Positions 1 to 12,288 of a stretch of 64,000 nt of DNA are shown in pieces (within the stretch, counting starts at the first letter, position 1; each line of letters begins with the position of its first letter). This stretch comes from Dromaius novaehollandiae (lineage: Eukaryota > Chordata > Aves > Casuariiformes > Dromaiidae), in NCBI RefSeq assembly GCF_036370855.1, contig NC_088100.1, positions 108,234,387 to 108,298,386 of the forward strand. Direction: 5' to 3'. The notes beneath the pieces are model-generated. The model was not told where the DNA came from and searched no databases. It saw only the letters and a program-made list of their open reading frames with translations. Made by a program: the position numbers and the translations under genes.

Positions 1-555
1 AGCAGCAGGCTCACATTTTTTCTGGTCTTCCTTTTGCTGCTGTTGTACTTGTAGAAGCCCTTCTTGTTGCTTTCCACGTCCTTTGCCTGATCCAACTCTG
101 GATAGGCTTTGGCTTTCCTAACCCTACCCCTGCATGCTTGTACAGCTTCCCTTTATTCCTCCTGGAATACCTCCTGGAATACCTCCTGACCCTGCTCCCA
201 TTTCTTGTATGCTTCCTTTATATGTTTGTCAAGAGCTCCTTGTTCATCCATACAGGCCTCCTGCTGCCTTTGCTTGATTTCCAGTTCACTCGGATGGACT
301 GTTCTTGAGCTTGGAGGAGGTGATCCTTGAAAACCAATGAGCCCTCCCAGACTTCTCCTCTTACCAAGACAGTGTCCCATGGGATTCTTCCAAGCAGATC
401 CCTGAACAAGTCAAAGGCTGCTCTCCTGAAGTCCAGAGTTGTGATCCTGCTTGATGCCTTGCCCCTGTCTCTCAGGATCATGAACTCCACCATCTCATGG
501 CTACTGCAGCCAAGGCTGACAAAACCTTCACATCTCCAACCAGCTCTTCCTTGTT
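1..555 (-). mobile_element. CR1-type LINE fragment, ORF2 part, truncated by window edge
   Basis: Reading the minus strand from about 550 towards 1 gives decayed CR1 ORF2 protein. Recognisable stretches are LDFRRAAFDLFRDLLG, FKDHLLQAQEQ and RRPVWMNKELL, followed by a tryptophan/lysine-rich YKKWEQGQE segment and NKKGFYKY. These lie between the endonuclease and reverse transcriptase regions of avian CR1 elements. The frame changes near 150-220, so the copy is dead. Its 3' direction runs off the left edge. It overlaps in element coordinates with the plus-oriented copy at 1413, so these are two separate copies. The family call is from memory of CR1 proteins; the right boundary is approximate. Confidence 0.8.
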
Positions 556-1412
556 TGTATGACGAATGCAGAGCATCTCCTCTCTTTGGTTCCACAATGA
601 AAACAGAACAGATCTATATATTCAGTTACCTTTTACGTATTATGAACAAACCTAGATATGCCTTCAGGGACAGCTCAACTGTGTTAGGCCAAAAGAACCC
701 AACAAAAAAAAGATTGCCATACACTTGCCAACAATTCTTCAGTTTAAATTTACCTAGATCTATATGCTAAGATGTTAGGAAGGGAACCTTTTTATACATT
801 TTCATTCAATATTTTGAAAATGTATTTTATATATTTTCATTCAATCTCTTTAAGATATTATTGCTTTAAGATAATATACACATTTGAGTTCCTCCCAGAC
901 AGAAGGAAACAGCTTGCTACACATACGGATGATCTCTCTTAGGTTTCAGCCGAGCATTTTAGAAAAGATCCTAAATAAAAGGGAGCAGCCTCCTTCTTCA
1001 GGAGAAAAGTTTATTGATAAACAAGAGAAGTATTTCACTAATTTCTCATGTAGAACTGAATATAAGCAATATACACTCACTGAAACTGAAAAGACTCTGG
1101 ACATACATAGGAAATAAAATAAAAATATTAACAAGTAGGGAAAATGTTCCATTCTTTTTTTTATATATTAGTCTAGATTTTTGGGAAAAAACAATTTAAG
1201 TATGGGAGAGATTAAACCAATAGTCCTTGCAACACTCTTCTGGGAAAGTCATCTTTCCTGGAAATGTGTATAATACTACTGCAAACTACTTTTAAAAAAA
1301 ATTATTTTCAGAGATACTTGTACTTCATACTGAGCGCAGCTAACAGAGGCAGCGAACAGAGGCAGCACTTTGTGCAGCAGTGTCTGGCCTCTGCTTAGAA
1401 CTTTTAGTTAGG
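556..1412. other. AT-rich non-coding spacer between two CR1 copies
   Basis: No convincing exon or repeat is seen here. The short open frames on both strands have no recognisable protein. The last 90 bases hold a small imperfect duplication (aacagaggcagc, twice near 1340-1365) just before the CR1 copy starts. Confidence 0.5.
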
Positions 1413-3335
1413 AAGTATACAGAATGTGGAAAAAGGGACAGGCCACCTGGGAGGAATATAGGAACCTTGTCAGAGTATGCAAGGATGCGACAAGGAAGGC
1501 CAAGGAACATTTGGAATTAAATCTGGCAAGGGATGTCAAGGACAACAAGAAGGGTTTCTTCAAATACATCAGTAGCAAAAGGGAGACTAAGGAAAATGTG
1601 GGCCTGCTGCTGAATGGGGTGGGTGCCCTGATGACAAAGGATACAGAGAAGACAGAGTTACTGAATGCCTTCTTTGCTTCAGTCTTTACTGCTAAGGCCA
1701 GCCCTCAGGAATCCCAGACCCTGGAGACAAGAGAGAAAGTCTGGAGAAAGGAAGACATTCCCTTGCTCGAAGAGGATCGAGTTAGAGATCATTTAGGCAA
1801 ACCTGGCACCCACAGATCCATGGGCCCCAATGGGATATACACACAAGTGCTGAGGGAGCTGGCAGATGTTACTGCTGGAGGGAGCTGGAGATGTTACTGC
1901 ATGCAGAACAGGAGAGGTGCCCGAGGACTGGAAGCCAATGTCACTCCAGTCTTCAAAAAGGGTAAGAAGGAGAACCCAGGAAACTATAGGCCAGTCAGCC
2001 TCACCTCGATCCCTAGAAAGGTGATAGAACAACTCATCCTGGATGTCATCTCTAAGCATGTGGAGGAAAGGAAGTTGATCGGGAGTAGTCAGCATGCAAT
2101 CACCAAAGGGAAATCATGCTTAACCAATCTGATAGCCTTCTATGATGGAATGACTGGCTGGGTAGATGAGGGGAGAGCAGTGGATGTCGTCTACCTTGAC
2201 TTCAGCAAGGCTTTCGACACTGCCTCCCATAACATCCTCATAGGTAAGCTCAGGAAGTGTGGGTTAGATGAGTGGACAGTGAGGTGGATTGAGAACTGGT
2301 TGAATGGCAGAGCTCAGAGGGTTGTGATCAGCAGCACAGAGCCTAGTTGGAGGCCTGTAGCTAGCGGTGTCCCCCAGGGGTCAATACTGGGTCCAGTCTT
2401 GTTCAACTTCATCAGTGACCTGGATGAAGGAACAGAGTGCACCCTCAGCAAGTTCGCTGCTGATACAAAACTGGGAGGATTGGCTGATATACCAGAGGGC
2501 TGTGCTTCCATTCAGAGAGATCTGGACAGGCTGGAGAGCTGGGCAGAGAGGAACCTCATGAAGTTCAACAAAGGCAAGTGCAGGGTCCTGCACCTAGGAA
2601 GGAGTAACTCCATGCCCCAGGTTGGGGGTTGAGGGTTGACCTGCTGGAAAGCAGCAGAGGGACCTGGGAGTCCTGGTGGATGAGAAGGTAACCATGAGAC
2701 AGCAATGTGCCCTTGTGGCCAAAAAGGCCAATGGTATCCTGGGGTGCATTAGGAAGGGCATTACCAGCAGGTCGAGGGAGGTGATCCTCTCCCTCTACTC
2801 AGCCCTGATGAGGCCATATCTGGAGGACCATGTTCAATTCTGAGCTCCGCAGTACAAGAGAGACATGGAACTACTGGAGAGAGTCCAGGGTAGGGCTATG
2901 AAGATGATTAGGGGACTGGAGCATCTCCCCTGTGAGGAAAGGCTGAGAAAGCTGGGCTTGGTTAGCAGGGAGGAGGGAAGACTGAGAAGAGATCTTATCA
3001 ATGTATAAAAATATCTGCAGAGAGGGTGTCAAGAGGATGTGGCCAGACTATTTGCAGTGGTGCCCAGCGACAGGACAAGAGGCAACAGGCACAAACTGAA
3101 AGACAGGAAGTTTCATCTGAATATGAGGAAAAACTTCTTTGCTGTGAGGGTGACAGAGCACTGGAACAGTTTGCCCAGAGAGGCTGTGGAGTCCCCTTCT
3201 CTGAAGATACTCAAAAGCTGCCTGGACGCAACCCTGTGCAACATGCTCTAGGTGACCCTGCTTGAGCAGGGAGGGGGGGGTTGGACTAGACGATCTCCAG
3301 AGGTCCCTTCCAACTTCAACCATTTTGTGATTAAG
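1413..3335 (+). mobile_element. CR1-type LINE, 5'-truncated, decayed reverse transcriptase ORF with 3' end
   Basis: The longest open frame (1424-2632) encodes the ORF2 reverse transcriptase of a CR1 element. In order it shows the NKKGFF segment, [18 protein letters not shown], motif A (YLDFSKAFD), motif B ([14 protein letters not shown]) and motif C. Motif C reads FAAD at 2453-2464, where active elements have FADD, so one catalytic aspartate is lost. After the stop at 2630 the protein continues in other frames with more stops, and a clear C-terminal piece ([14 protein letters not shown]...) lies at 3039-3251. The 3' tail (ggttggactagacgatctcc, then ccattttgtgatta) is the usual CR1 end with degenerate 8-bp repeats instead of poly(A). 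The first methionine is internal, not a true start. The copy is 5'-truncated and cannot be active. Confidence 0.92.
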
Positions 3336-6300
3336 TTCAAATCTCATATGAGAACAGAGAAGAAGAAAATGGGAAGTTTTTCCCTCCAGTGGGCTTTATT
3401 TTATCTATTATTTCTACAAACCTGGAAATAGAGAGATGCATAGCACAATCCTGAAAGCTTCTACAGTGACCAAGTCATGAGAGTGGCTTGCAATAACTCC
3501 AGGATCTCTGGTACTGTAGCCTGATACAAATCCGTTATCATCCTAGCGATCCATCAAGAGAGGGTCTTCTCAAAGGGAGGGTATTCTCAAATATGTTTGC
3601 TAGCGCTTCCCTAACTGGCTTTGTTTATTTACACTTGGATATTCAATTGCCAAACCCACGGAGCGCTATGTTAATATGGTATGGACTGCCAAGACAAACT
3701 CAACACTGGCCCACTATCACCCATGCTGTTTAATCAGTAGCAGTTTGGGCCCATGCTATGTAGTGCTTTCCCAAACAATGCCCGAACAAGGTTTAGAAGA
3801 CAAGACATGGCAGGGACAGTTCCTGTAGCCTGGATGCTGTCACCCTCTTTTTGGGAAGAAAACCACGCCAGTGTGAAGATGCAGCCTGTGCCGTGCCACT
3901 TGGTCTCAAGGTTGGAGAACAGTGCCTTTGTTTTATTTAGTAGTAAAGAAGTAGTCAGTAATCCCTTGGCACAATAGTACTTTCCTCACATTGAAAGGCT
4001 ACAATCAACCAAATCTTATTTCAAAGAAATATACATATTTAGCTACGCAAATCAGCATCTGACTCTTACAGATTTGGTGGAAAAATGTGGATTCATACAA
4101 AGTGATTGTTTCATCCAAGGGATATTATTTTATGTTGATTGGAAGAAACTACAACAGCAAGCTGAACAGAATTAAGAGAAAATAAGAAAGCAAGGGAAGT
4201 TTCCATATATTAGGCAGAGAATGTCTCTTGAGTTAGTATAGACAGAAAAGACCTCTAGCCAGCCTTCAGGGAGGTGACTATGGGGTCATCAGTCAGACCA
4301 GATTTTTGCAGCTGTGTGGGAGTTTGATTGATAACTATGAAGTAATCTGCCTAAAGGCTAGCCAAAACCACTCATTTTTATTCACTGTGTCAGCTGAGCT
4401 TTCCTTTCACAACAGTGTAAGCAGTTAAACTGTAAGCACAATAAATTGGAGAAAAAAGGAAAAATGTTGAAATCAAGACAAGAATTATATTTTGAAATAT
4501 GACAATTCTAATTAAGAAAAACAAAGATTGAATATCTCACAACGAATGATGTTTAAAACTTGTTATGATTTGGTGCCAGTTTTTTCTACAAAGTACCTCA
4601 GGGTTTTCTTACTGGATTCTGAATCAGCTGAACAAAGGCATATGCTAAAATTTTCAAATTAAGTAAACATGTATTGGCATATTTTATGAACAATTGAGCT
4701 GGAAAGTCCCACATCAGTGATTATTCCAAGAACAAAACTGGAAAGAGACATACATGCTTTGCTTTCAGTTCCATCTAAGCTATTCTATTTGGTTTGGTGT
4801 ATTCCAAAAAGTAACTGCACACCAGTTCTACCTAATTGATTCAAGGGAGCCGGAAGAACAACTGAAATGTAACATATCAGAAAGAGGATGCTAACATTCC
4901 CAGAGGAATAATCAGTATGGCAGCTATAACTGGAAATGCCATGTGAAATGCCATAGTCTTTCTTCAGAAAAAAATGAGGAGCAGGAAATGCCCACAATCT
5001 TCTGAGCAGAATGAAATGTTTTACGCTGCGAAGCTGCTTTAATTGTGATTTAGAGAGGATGGATACTATTACCATTAAACTCTATTTGGACATGTTGTTA
5101 TAAAGCCAATAGACCAAATCACAAAGAACAAGTCATGGCTCTGACTATCACTTCTTCCCTCCCACCTGGAAATTTTCTGTCACACAACAGGGTAGAAAAA
5201 GCCTTCCTGTTACAGTCCAAGAGATTTTTTAAAAAACTTATAATGATTTCTAGAAGCCTAAAATTCTACTCTGTCACTGTTCAGAAAAATCTCAGATTTT
5301 CCAGTATTGAACACCTCTATTTAGTTCCAAATGCTTAGTAACTTAAGTTTTGAGTCTAGTACATTCATAAACTGAATGAAGGGACAGCACAACCCATCAC
5401 TACTACCATCAGGATAGAAGAGAAAGTGCCCAGAGGTTAAAGGAGTTATCCAGGCATGGCCATGGTCAGTTCCTTCTTTTAAAATACACTGGTCCAAAGA
5501 GAAGAGAATAGGATAATCAAAGTGAGCACAATTCTTTAGACTGTCAGTTAGAATACTCACCCAGGATGTGAGTTCCTGTCCCTGTACTACAAAATGTTTA
5601 TGTATTTATCCAGTATTATTTCATGTAAAATACTCTTCTATCGCCTAATAGTAGGATAGACATTATATAAATTGACTGTAAATCCAGTTTGTAACTCAGA
5701 CTGAACTAAAAATAAAATCTTCATTACTAAAGTACAGTAAAATTGTGGACAACTATTGACAAGTCCACACAAAGCTTTCTCGTAGCATAATGTTTCTCAT
5801 GAAGCCTTCCTTAAAGTACAGCTAAAATGACATCAATATTTTTGTCAACCACTTTTTCCACAGGCACCTATTTAATTCAGGTGGTAGTAAAATTAAAACA
5901 AATACTTTGATATGCATTCAGGGAGTGAACAGGTTTAGAACATATATTTATTTCCAATTATTAGAATACAGTCTTCACACTTAGATCATAATCTCCAAAG
6001 TGTTCTGTAGATACTAGACCTATTATCACTGATTTTGTGGAAAATACTTTACTCACCTTCTTAAGTCATATATCCAGGAAGGAACACACATGAAATGCTT
6101 CCAGTTCAAGATCTGCCATTACAAAGTGCACCACCTTGATAAATATCACAGGCTAGGTTTAGAAATATTAAAAAGTCTACATTGAGGGTGCCTTAATTTC
6201 TTAGGAAGTGTAGGAATTGATGATGGAAAGGCTTTTTTGTGACATAGATGAGAAATCTTGAGACTGCAGGGGGGCAAATATTCACTTAAGCAAGTCTGGC

Positions 6301-6890
6301 ACTAATAGTGATCTGGAAGAAGTACTTAGAATAACAGTGCCAGTGGAAAGAGGCTGAAATTTCTTAGTGGAGCAGAAACTGTATTCGGTCACTTTCAGGT
6401 CATAGTAAATGAAGGCAAAAAAATTCAGCCAGAATCATATCTACTACAGTTACGAACATTAATGCAAAAAGGTCGTTCTATTTACAGAAGATGACAGCTT
6501 AATCTTTCAACTCTTTGCCAGCCTTAGAAGTATATACTACAGATGTGATATTAGATGGTGAAACAAGACTGAACTGAAAACCCTTGCATACAGTGTAAAG
6601 GTCTTTTGGTAGAGTGCACATTTGTGCAGGAGGTCTGCTTTGATAGGAGTGAACACAAGGAGTGAACACAAAGTCTTTCCAACTGACAAAAGTATATGAT
6701 GCCATAAAGCTTATTGGATACTTTGTCAGTTATAATTTTGTGAATTTGTAGGTGGGAACATATGTTCAGGAAAGGGTGGACTTAAAAGGAAGCAGAATAA
6801 TCCTTTCAAGCAGCAGGGTTCAGAATAGACCCTGCACAACAATATGCACAAGGTTTAAAATTGCCTTTTTCTCCTTTACTACCAGGCCTA
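3336..6890. other. Probable EML6 intron 1, no gene seen
   Basis: AT-rich sequence without a recognisable coding exon on either strand. The open frames at 3753, 4785, 5135 and 5321 have no family resemblance and no supporting splice pattern that I could see. A perfect 13-bp tandem duplication (aggagtgaacaca, 6645-6670) is the only short repeat of note. Confidence 0.5.
6645..6670. repeat. 13-bp perfect tandem duplication
   Basis: The unit aggagtgaacaca occurs twice back to back. Confidence 0.9.
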
Positions 6891-6899
6891 AGGAACATT

Positions 6900-7470
6900 G
6901 TGATGATTGAGGACTTTTGTACCATTGCTTTTCCCAGTGACCTCACTGGCTTGTATTACCTAGTCATTCAAGAATAGAAGCAGATACCCATTCTACTGAG
7001 ATAGGCAGCTGTATGGGAAAACATGGAAGACTGTCGAGGAGATAGGTGATGGAAGCTAGCCAGATCATTCTGTGGGAAAAGGAGCATCAACAGGGCATGT
7101 TGACCCATAGTCACGTGGTTGAGCCCGTGCCAGTGTGGCGCTGCACCTGGGCTTTGAATTGAGAATAACGATGAGCTCAATATGCTTACTATGCATGTGT
7201 AATATGTTTACTATGCATGTGTATAGTACATAAAAACTTCACCTAGTGCCCCCCCCAGCATTCCTCACCTTCGACCGATGCTCAGCAGTGCGAGGGATCT
7301 CCCGCTTCATTATCGCCTCGATCGGGAAATCGCTGGGGAACCCCCCCTCAGATGCAGGGGTAATAAATGCTCAATATTGACCATAATGTGCCTTGTGTTT
7401 GGGTATCCGTCCCTGCTGGGAGTCCAGGCAGTGCCCCCACCTCACCCTTACAGCACCTATTACAAATTGG
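6900..7470 (+). mobile_element. Candidate solo or partial retroviral-type LTR
   Basis: A patch unlike its AT-rich surroundings has LTR-like order. First come two 22-bp tandem copies (7181-7224, enhancer-like). A TATA-like acataaaaac at 7228 follows, then a C-rich, CpG-containing stretch. An AATAAA polyadenylation signal at 7362-7367 lies about 135 bases after the TATA-like box. A GT-rich segment (ccttgtgtttgggtatccg) resembles the downstream element of LTR R/U5. No retroviral protein-coding region was found beside it. Ends and target-site duplication could not be fixed, so the borders are guesses. It could instead be a cryptic promoter. Confidence 0.4.
7181..7224. repeat. Two 22-bp near-perfect tandem copies
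   Basis: The unit tatgcttactatgcatgtgt plus two bases is repeated with few changes (7181-7202 and 7203-7224), directly 5' of a TATA-like box inside the LTR candidate. Confidence 0.9.
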
Positions 7471-10400
7471 CACTTTGAGAACATACTTGGAGCTGCAGAA
7501 TCTAAAAGATGCAAGGGGCCTGATGCTGATGACTGCTGTTACTGTTTTGATCTCAGAAGGGATCTATGGACAAAGCAAAAGGAGATATGAATCGCAAAGA
7601 CAAACATACCAGTCTTTCAGATCTAGTAACGATATTTGATAAAGATACTGCAATGAAGTTATAGAGATACTGCAATGAAGTTGGTCTTACTGCCATAAAG
7701 ATTCAGAAATCCAGAATAAGGTGTACTTCTTACCTTTTAGTCAAACAGTAACTAATTGCTAAAGATAAGGAGGGACTGTGTTTAAAGACGAAGTTTCTGT
7801 CAGGAAAAGTTTCCCTAAATGGAAACAAGACAGTGGGAGAAGAGAAGATAGAAATGGAATTTTGTTGTCAAGAATTCTGATACTAGCGATCTGAAATTAT
7901 GGTGAAACAGGCCTTTTGGAAGTAAATCACAAGCTGAAGGGAGGCTCAGAAATAAAAGTAGGTTCCCAGTCAAATTTGTTGCTTTATGAACATATATATT
8001 TCTAGGAGAATCACATTCCTATTTATCTAGAAGTAACACATAATTGCATAGACTGTGGCTGTAATTAGGTCAATTATCCAGAAAGCCAAAGCATGCAGAT
8101 TGCTGAAACGTGGAATAGAGCTATTTAATATTAAGTATTTATGTAAAAAGTTTAGTCAAAACACTTTCATTCAAAAAATCATGTATACACACACAAACAC
8201 ACACAGAACAGCAGAATCCTGACAGAAGAATAAGATGGATCAGTGTTCCAGTTGAACTATAGGTATAGCTCAACTGGTAATAAACTGTGACAGCTGCAGA
8301 AAAAGCTTAGTTTTCAGGTGGTTAGGCTGATTAAATAGTTATATCCAACAGGGAGAGAGAAGGCAAAAAGAACTTGGGCAGTCCACTTTACTGTCATCCT
8401 GTATAAAGTTATTCATGCCAAACTAACTGACAAGGTAAAAGAACATTTACTTCTAGGCAGTGGGGAGTTCCACAGTTTCAGAAAGGAAAACAAACGATAC
8501 CACAGTGAAAATGTGAAATGTAATCCACTGTACAGAGCACATTCAGAATAGTTCCATCAAAGAACTAATACAGCAAGAAATAGTGTATTCTAAAGAGCTG
8601 TCTTCTTTAGCAGCAGTGTATTCAAACTTATTTAATCCATCTCTGCTATTAAAAAATAATATACCATGGTTCTTCATAATTTAAATTATCCTATGATCCA
8701 TCCCTGGATCTAATATCTAACTGAAATATAATTCTAAAATTATACTAATGTAGACACAAGCACTTATAAAGACGTTCTGATAGCTTGCCAAAGCACTCCT
8801 TGCTCAGATAATTGGACATTGTTCTCTTCCTCTCTCAGAGAAAAATCATTGTAACTCACATTATGCCAGGTCTCTTAGAGACAAAATATTATTTACTCAC
8901 ATTTAAAATACTGCTTTAATAGGCTTTTGCAAAATTAAATCATGGTCATACAACTTCTGGGTAGATCTCAGGTTGTCTCACACAACTAGCCACACTCATG
9001 AGTTCACCAGTTTTTGGAAAGTCAATCTCTTCTTCTCCCCCAAAATCTAGTATTTAGATTTATACAATTTGAAGTCTTTTTCACTTGTTTTGAACTGAGT
9101 CCAGCTAACTTACTCTGGGAACAGTGGAGGAGGCATAAATCTTTCTCCTGTATTCTTCCCAATATGGGAGATTTTTTCATTCTGCCAATGCCATAACTTC
9201 CAGGCAGATGCATTCTTTAGATTATTCAGAGTCACTGCTACCATTGCTAACACACACACACGAAGAGCTATCTAACATATACACAGTTAAAACAGAAATC
9301 TTTGCACAAACCAGGATTCTTCAGCATCTTTCACAATCATATTTTCAGCACTGGCAGTCTGATTTCAATGACATCTAATGCTAATGTTTTAAAATAGATG
9401 AGTTCCATTGTCAGTATGAAAAATCACATGCGATTCAGAGTTAGGTTCAACGTCCACTGAATCACAGAAATTTAAATAAAGTTTCAGCAGAGTTACATTA
9501 GTAAATTGTAAAGATTTTGAAAAAATGCAAAGATTTTCAGATTTCACAGTTAAATATTTTACATTTAAAGATCTGTTTTAGTTCCCTTAACATCATGACT
9601 AATCACAGCATATAAGTAAGCTCAATAAATTAAAGTATTTCTAGAAATTATACAAGTTGAAGGTTAACTTACTTCTAAACTTTTCAAATGATCTATCTGT
9701 GTCAACACAGTAATTCATATGTTAGCACATAAGGCAGTGCCTACAGAGCCACAGTGATGGCTGAAAAGCAAATACTGTCTGTGATAACTCTTCAGAAAGA
9801 TAAGAAAAATAGCAAAAAAATGAAGATAGTTTGTAAATTTAGCATACTCTTTGAATCAGATAACCCTCCTTCTGTGCTGGCTACAAAATGGATAGTTGGA
9901 AAAAACATGTAAGGTGAAACAATTTGGTACCTCTACTTCAGGTTATTCTAGGCAACTAACTTGTAAGCGGTGTGAATTGCCTGCCTGGAAACAGTTCTCC
10001 TTTGAGAGCTACTGCACTAAGGTTCCTGACTGGTTTCCTGAGCAGCACCTAGGTTAGATATCTGAAAGAAACTATGTAAATACTAACAAGCTGTTCAAAG
10101 TCCCGAGGCTATGTGGACAATCTGAGTTGATGTTAACCTATCTTGAGGCAGGCAATGCTGACAAGATTTTGTGAACCAGTTGCTTAAAAATAAATTGTTA
10201 TACAATATAAATACAGTAAGTTTCAAATAAAAAGCAATCCCATGTAATTGAAGTAGCATTTCTTTAAGGTTTGAAATGACCATTATGATCAGCTCGCCTG
10301 ATACAACGCACACCAAACTTCACTCAGTGGTTCATGGTTCATAGCTATCAATTGGTGGTTGAAAAAGTATCCATCTTCCATAAAGTACTCAGATTTAAAT

Positions 10401-12254
10401 ATTGAAAGTGATAGAAAAGATAACACATCCCTGGACAAGTTATTCTAATTACCCTCATTATTAAAAATTTATAATGTTGTCAGTTTGGATTTGCCAAGTT
10501 TCACTTTCGAGTCTCTAGATCTTTTTGTACTTCTCTGTGCTAGAGTAGTGTTTTATGTTACCTAGATACCTTCTCCCTTGCAGACTCATCACTTAGCTTT
10601 TTCTTCCTTCAAGTCGCTGAATGAACACCTTCAAGGACTTGGTTCTATTCCAATTGTTTCAACTGAAATAACTTCAAATATAATTAGCCTTATGAATAAA
10701 ACACATTGATGTATTTCCTTCGAATTCTGAATTATCACAGATTTGCTCTTTATATGAAATATTAACAATGAATTAATTCTCAAAAACACTTCAAGTGACT
10801 TCAAAGAACAAATTCCACTTTCAGAAGTAACTTGGGCAGCTGGGGTTTGTGGTAGTTTGGAAGTTATCAACTAACTCCCACTGATTTCAGTGGGAATCAC
10901 ATTCTTTTGAAAAACCCTCAAAAGTTTATTTTTGCATCAGAACATCTTAAGAAATCTGGTTCTAGGTGCCTAAAGTCACTTCTGAAATCTGCTTTCTAAA
11001 GTCAAAGCATTGCCTCTTGAAAACTTTAACAAAATTCTGTTTTTACTCTTCTGAGCCATCCTGATGGAGAAGAAAAGACTTACAGACTACAAAAGCAATT
11101 GTGGTCCTGGAAAATCTCAGTGCTTACTGGAAAATAAATTCCCCACATCTATTTCAGGCATATTTTATGTACCAGGTGCTGGGACCAGGCTACTTGCTAT
11201 ACCATTGCCATGGACTTCTGGAGTGTTTGCCTTGCAAGAGCCAGCGAAGCTTGACATACTGTACTGCAAATTTTTTCACAGGCCTATCAACCCATTCAGG
11301 ATCAATGCTATTGCTCTCTTTAGCCTTCTCTTATTTTATGTCCATGAGAGAGGATAGGCTGTATCTTACATTGACCTTGTCCTGCTCATCTTTGCCTCTA
11401 TATCTTCACTAACCTCTGCTCTAACTTGAATTGACCTCAAACAAATTCATAGGATTCAAGTGAATCAAACTCATTCAGGGACTTTTCAAAAGATATTCTT
11501 CTTCTTTGGTTACTTGTATAGCCTTTTGTTGGAATTTGTCCTCGACATTATGAAACGCATTCTTCTTCCCAAGCCCAAAGACAGCATTAAAGATGAAGTG
11601 CTTTTGTGGAAAATACCTAATAACAGCAGATAAACTCTGGCTCCTCAGAAATTTAATAATGCAATTTTTAACTGGAATTCAACAGAATCAAGGCTTCTAA
11701 ACACGTAATGTTTTCAAAGAAATGTATTTTGTAACTGAATCTATTTAAGTACTTCTGTATCTACAATAATAAAATAAACAGGTCCATAATATAGACATAG
11801 ATAGCAAGTTCTGTTTTCCATTATTGTATGTATTTCATGCATCTTTCCAATGCAGTCTCAGGCAGCTGTTTTTAATGATCATTAATCTTCATGTTCTGAA
11901 TGACTGAGCACCTGTTTTGGAACGATATTCACAAACTGCCACAGCTTATTTTCTTCTTCAATAGAACTAGCTGCATTGAGTGAATCATCATAATAAGACC
12001 TCTCATTTATTCAAAACACATTTCTTTTATATGCAACATACAGCTATTATCCATATAGTTATTAATTTTACCTGTGTTTTATTGGATCTGCAGCCAGTCA
12101 TAGGCATAAATATCAAAGAGCAACACTTGTAAACTTATTACCCTAACAAAATGAAGGAAATGCTAGTTACCCAAAGAACACCTTTTAAACATTTTTGCAA
12201 GACTGTAATACCAGGAGTTATATTAACAAACACGAAGTTATGACTTTTTATCGT

Positions 12255-12288
12255 TTCATGTAACCTCTGACTTCATGTAACCTCTGAC
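12255..12288. repeat. 17-bp perfect tandem duplication
   Basis: The unit ttcatgtaacctctgac occurs twice back to back. Confidence 0.9.

Noticed and set aside
1..3335. One CR1 with a 5' inversion by twin priming
   Set aside because: The inverted and direct pieces cover the same element region (EEYR...NKKGF) and are separated by about 0.85 kb of unrelated DNA.
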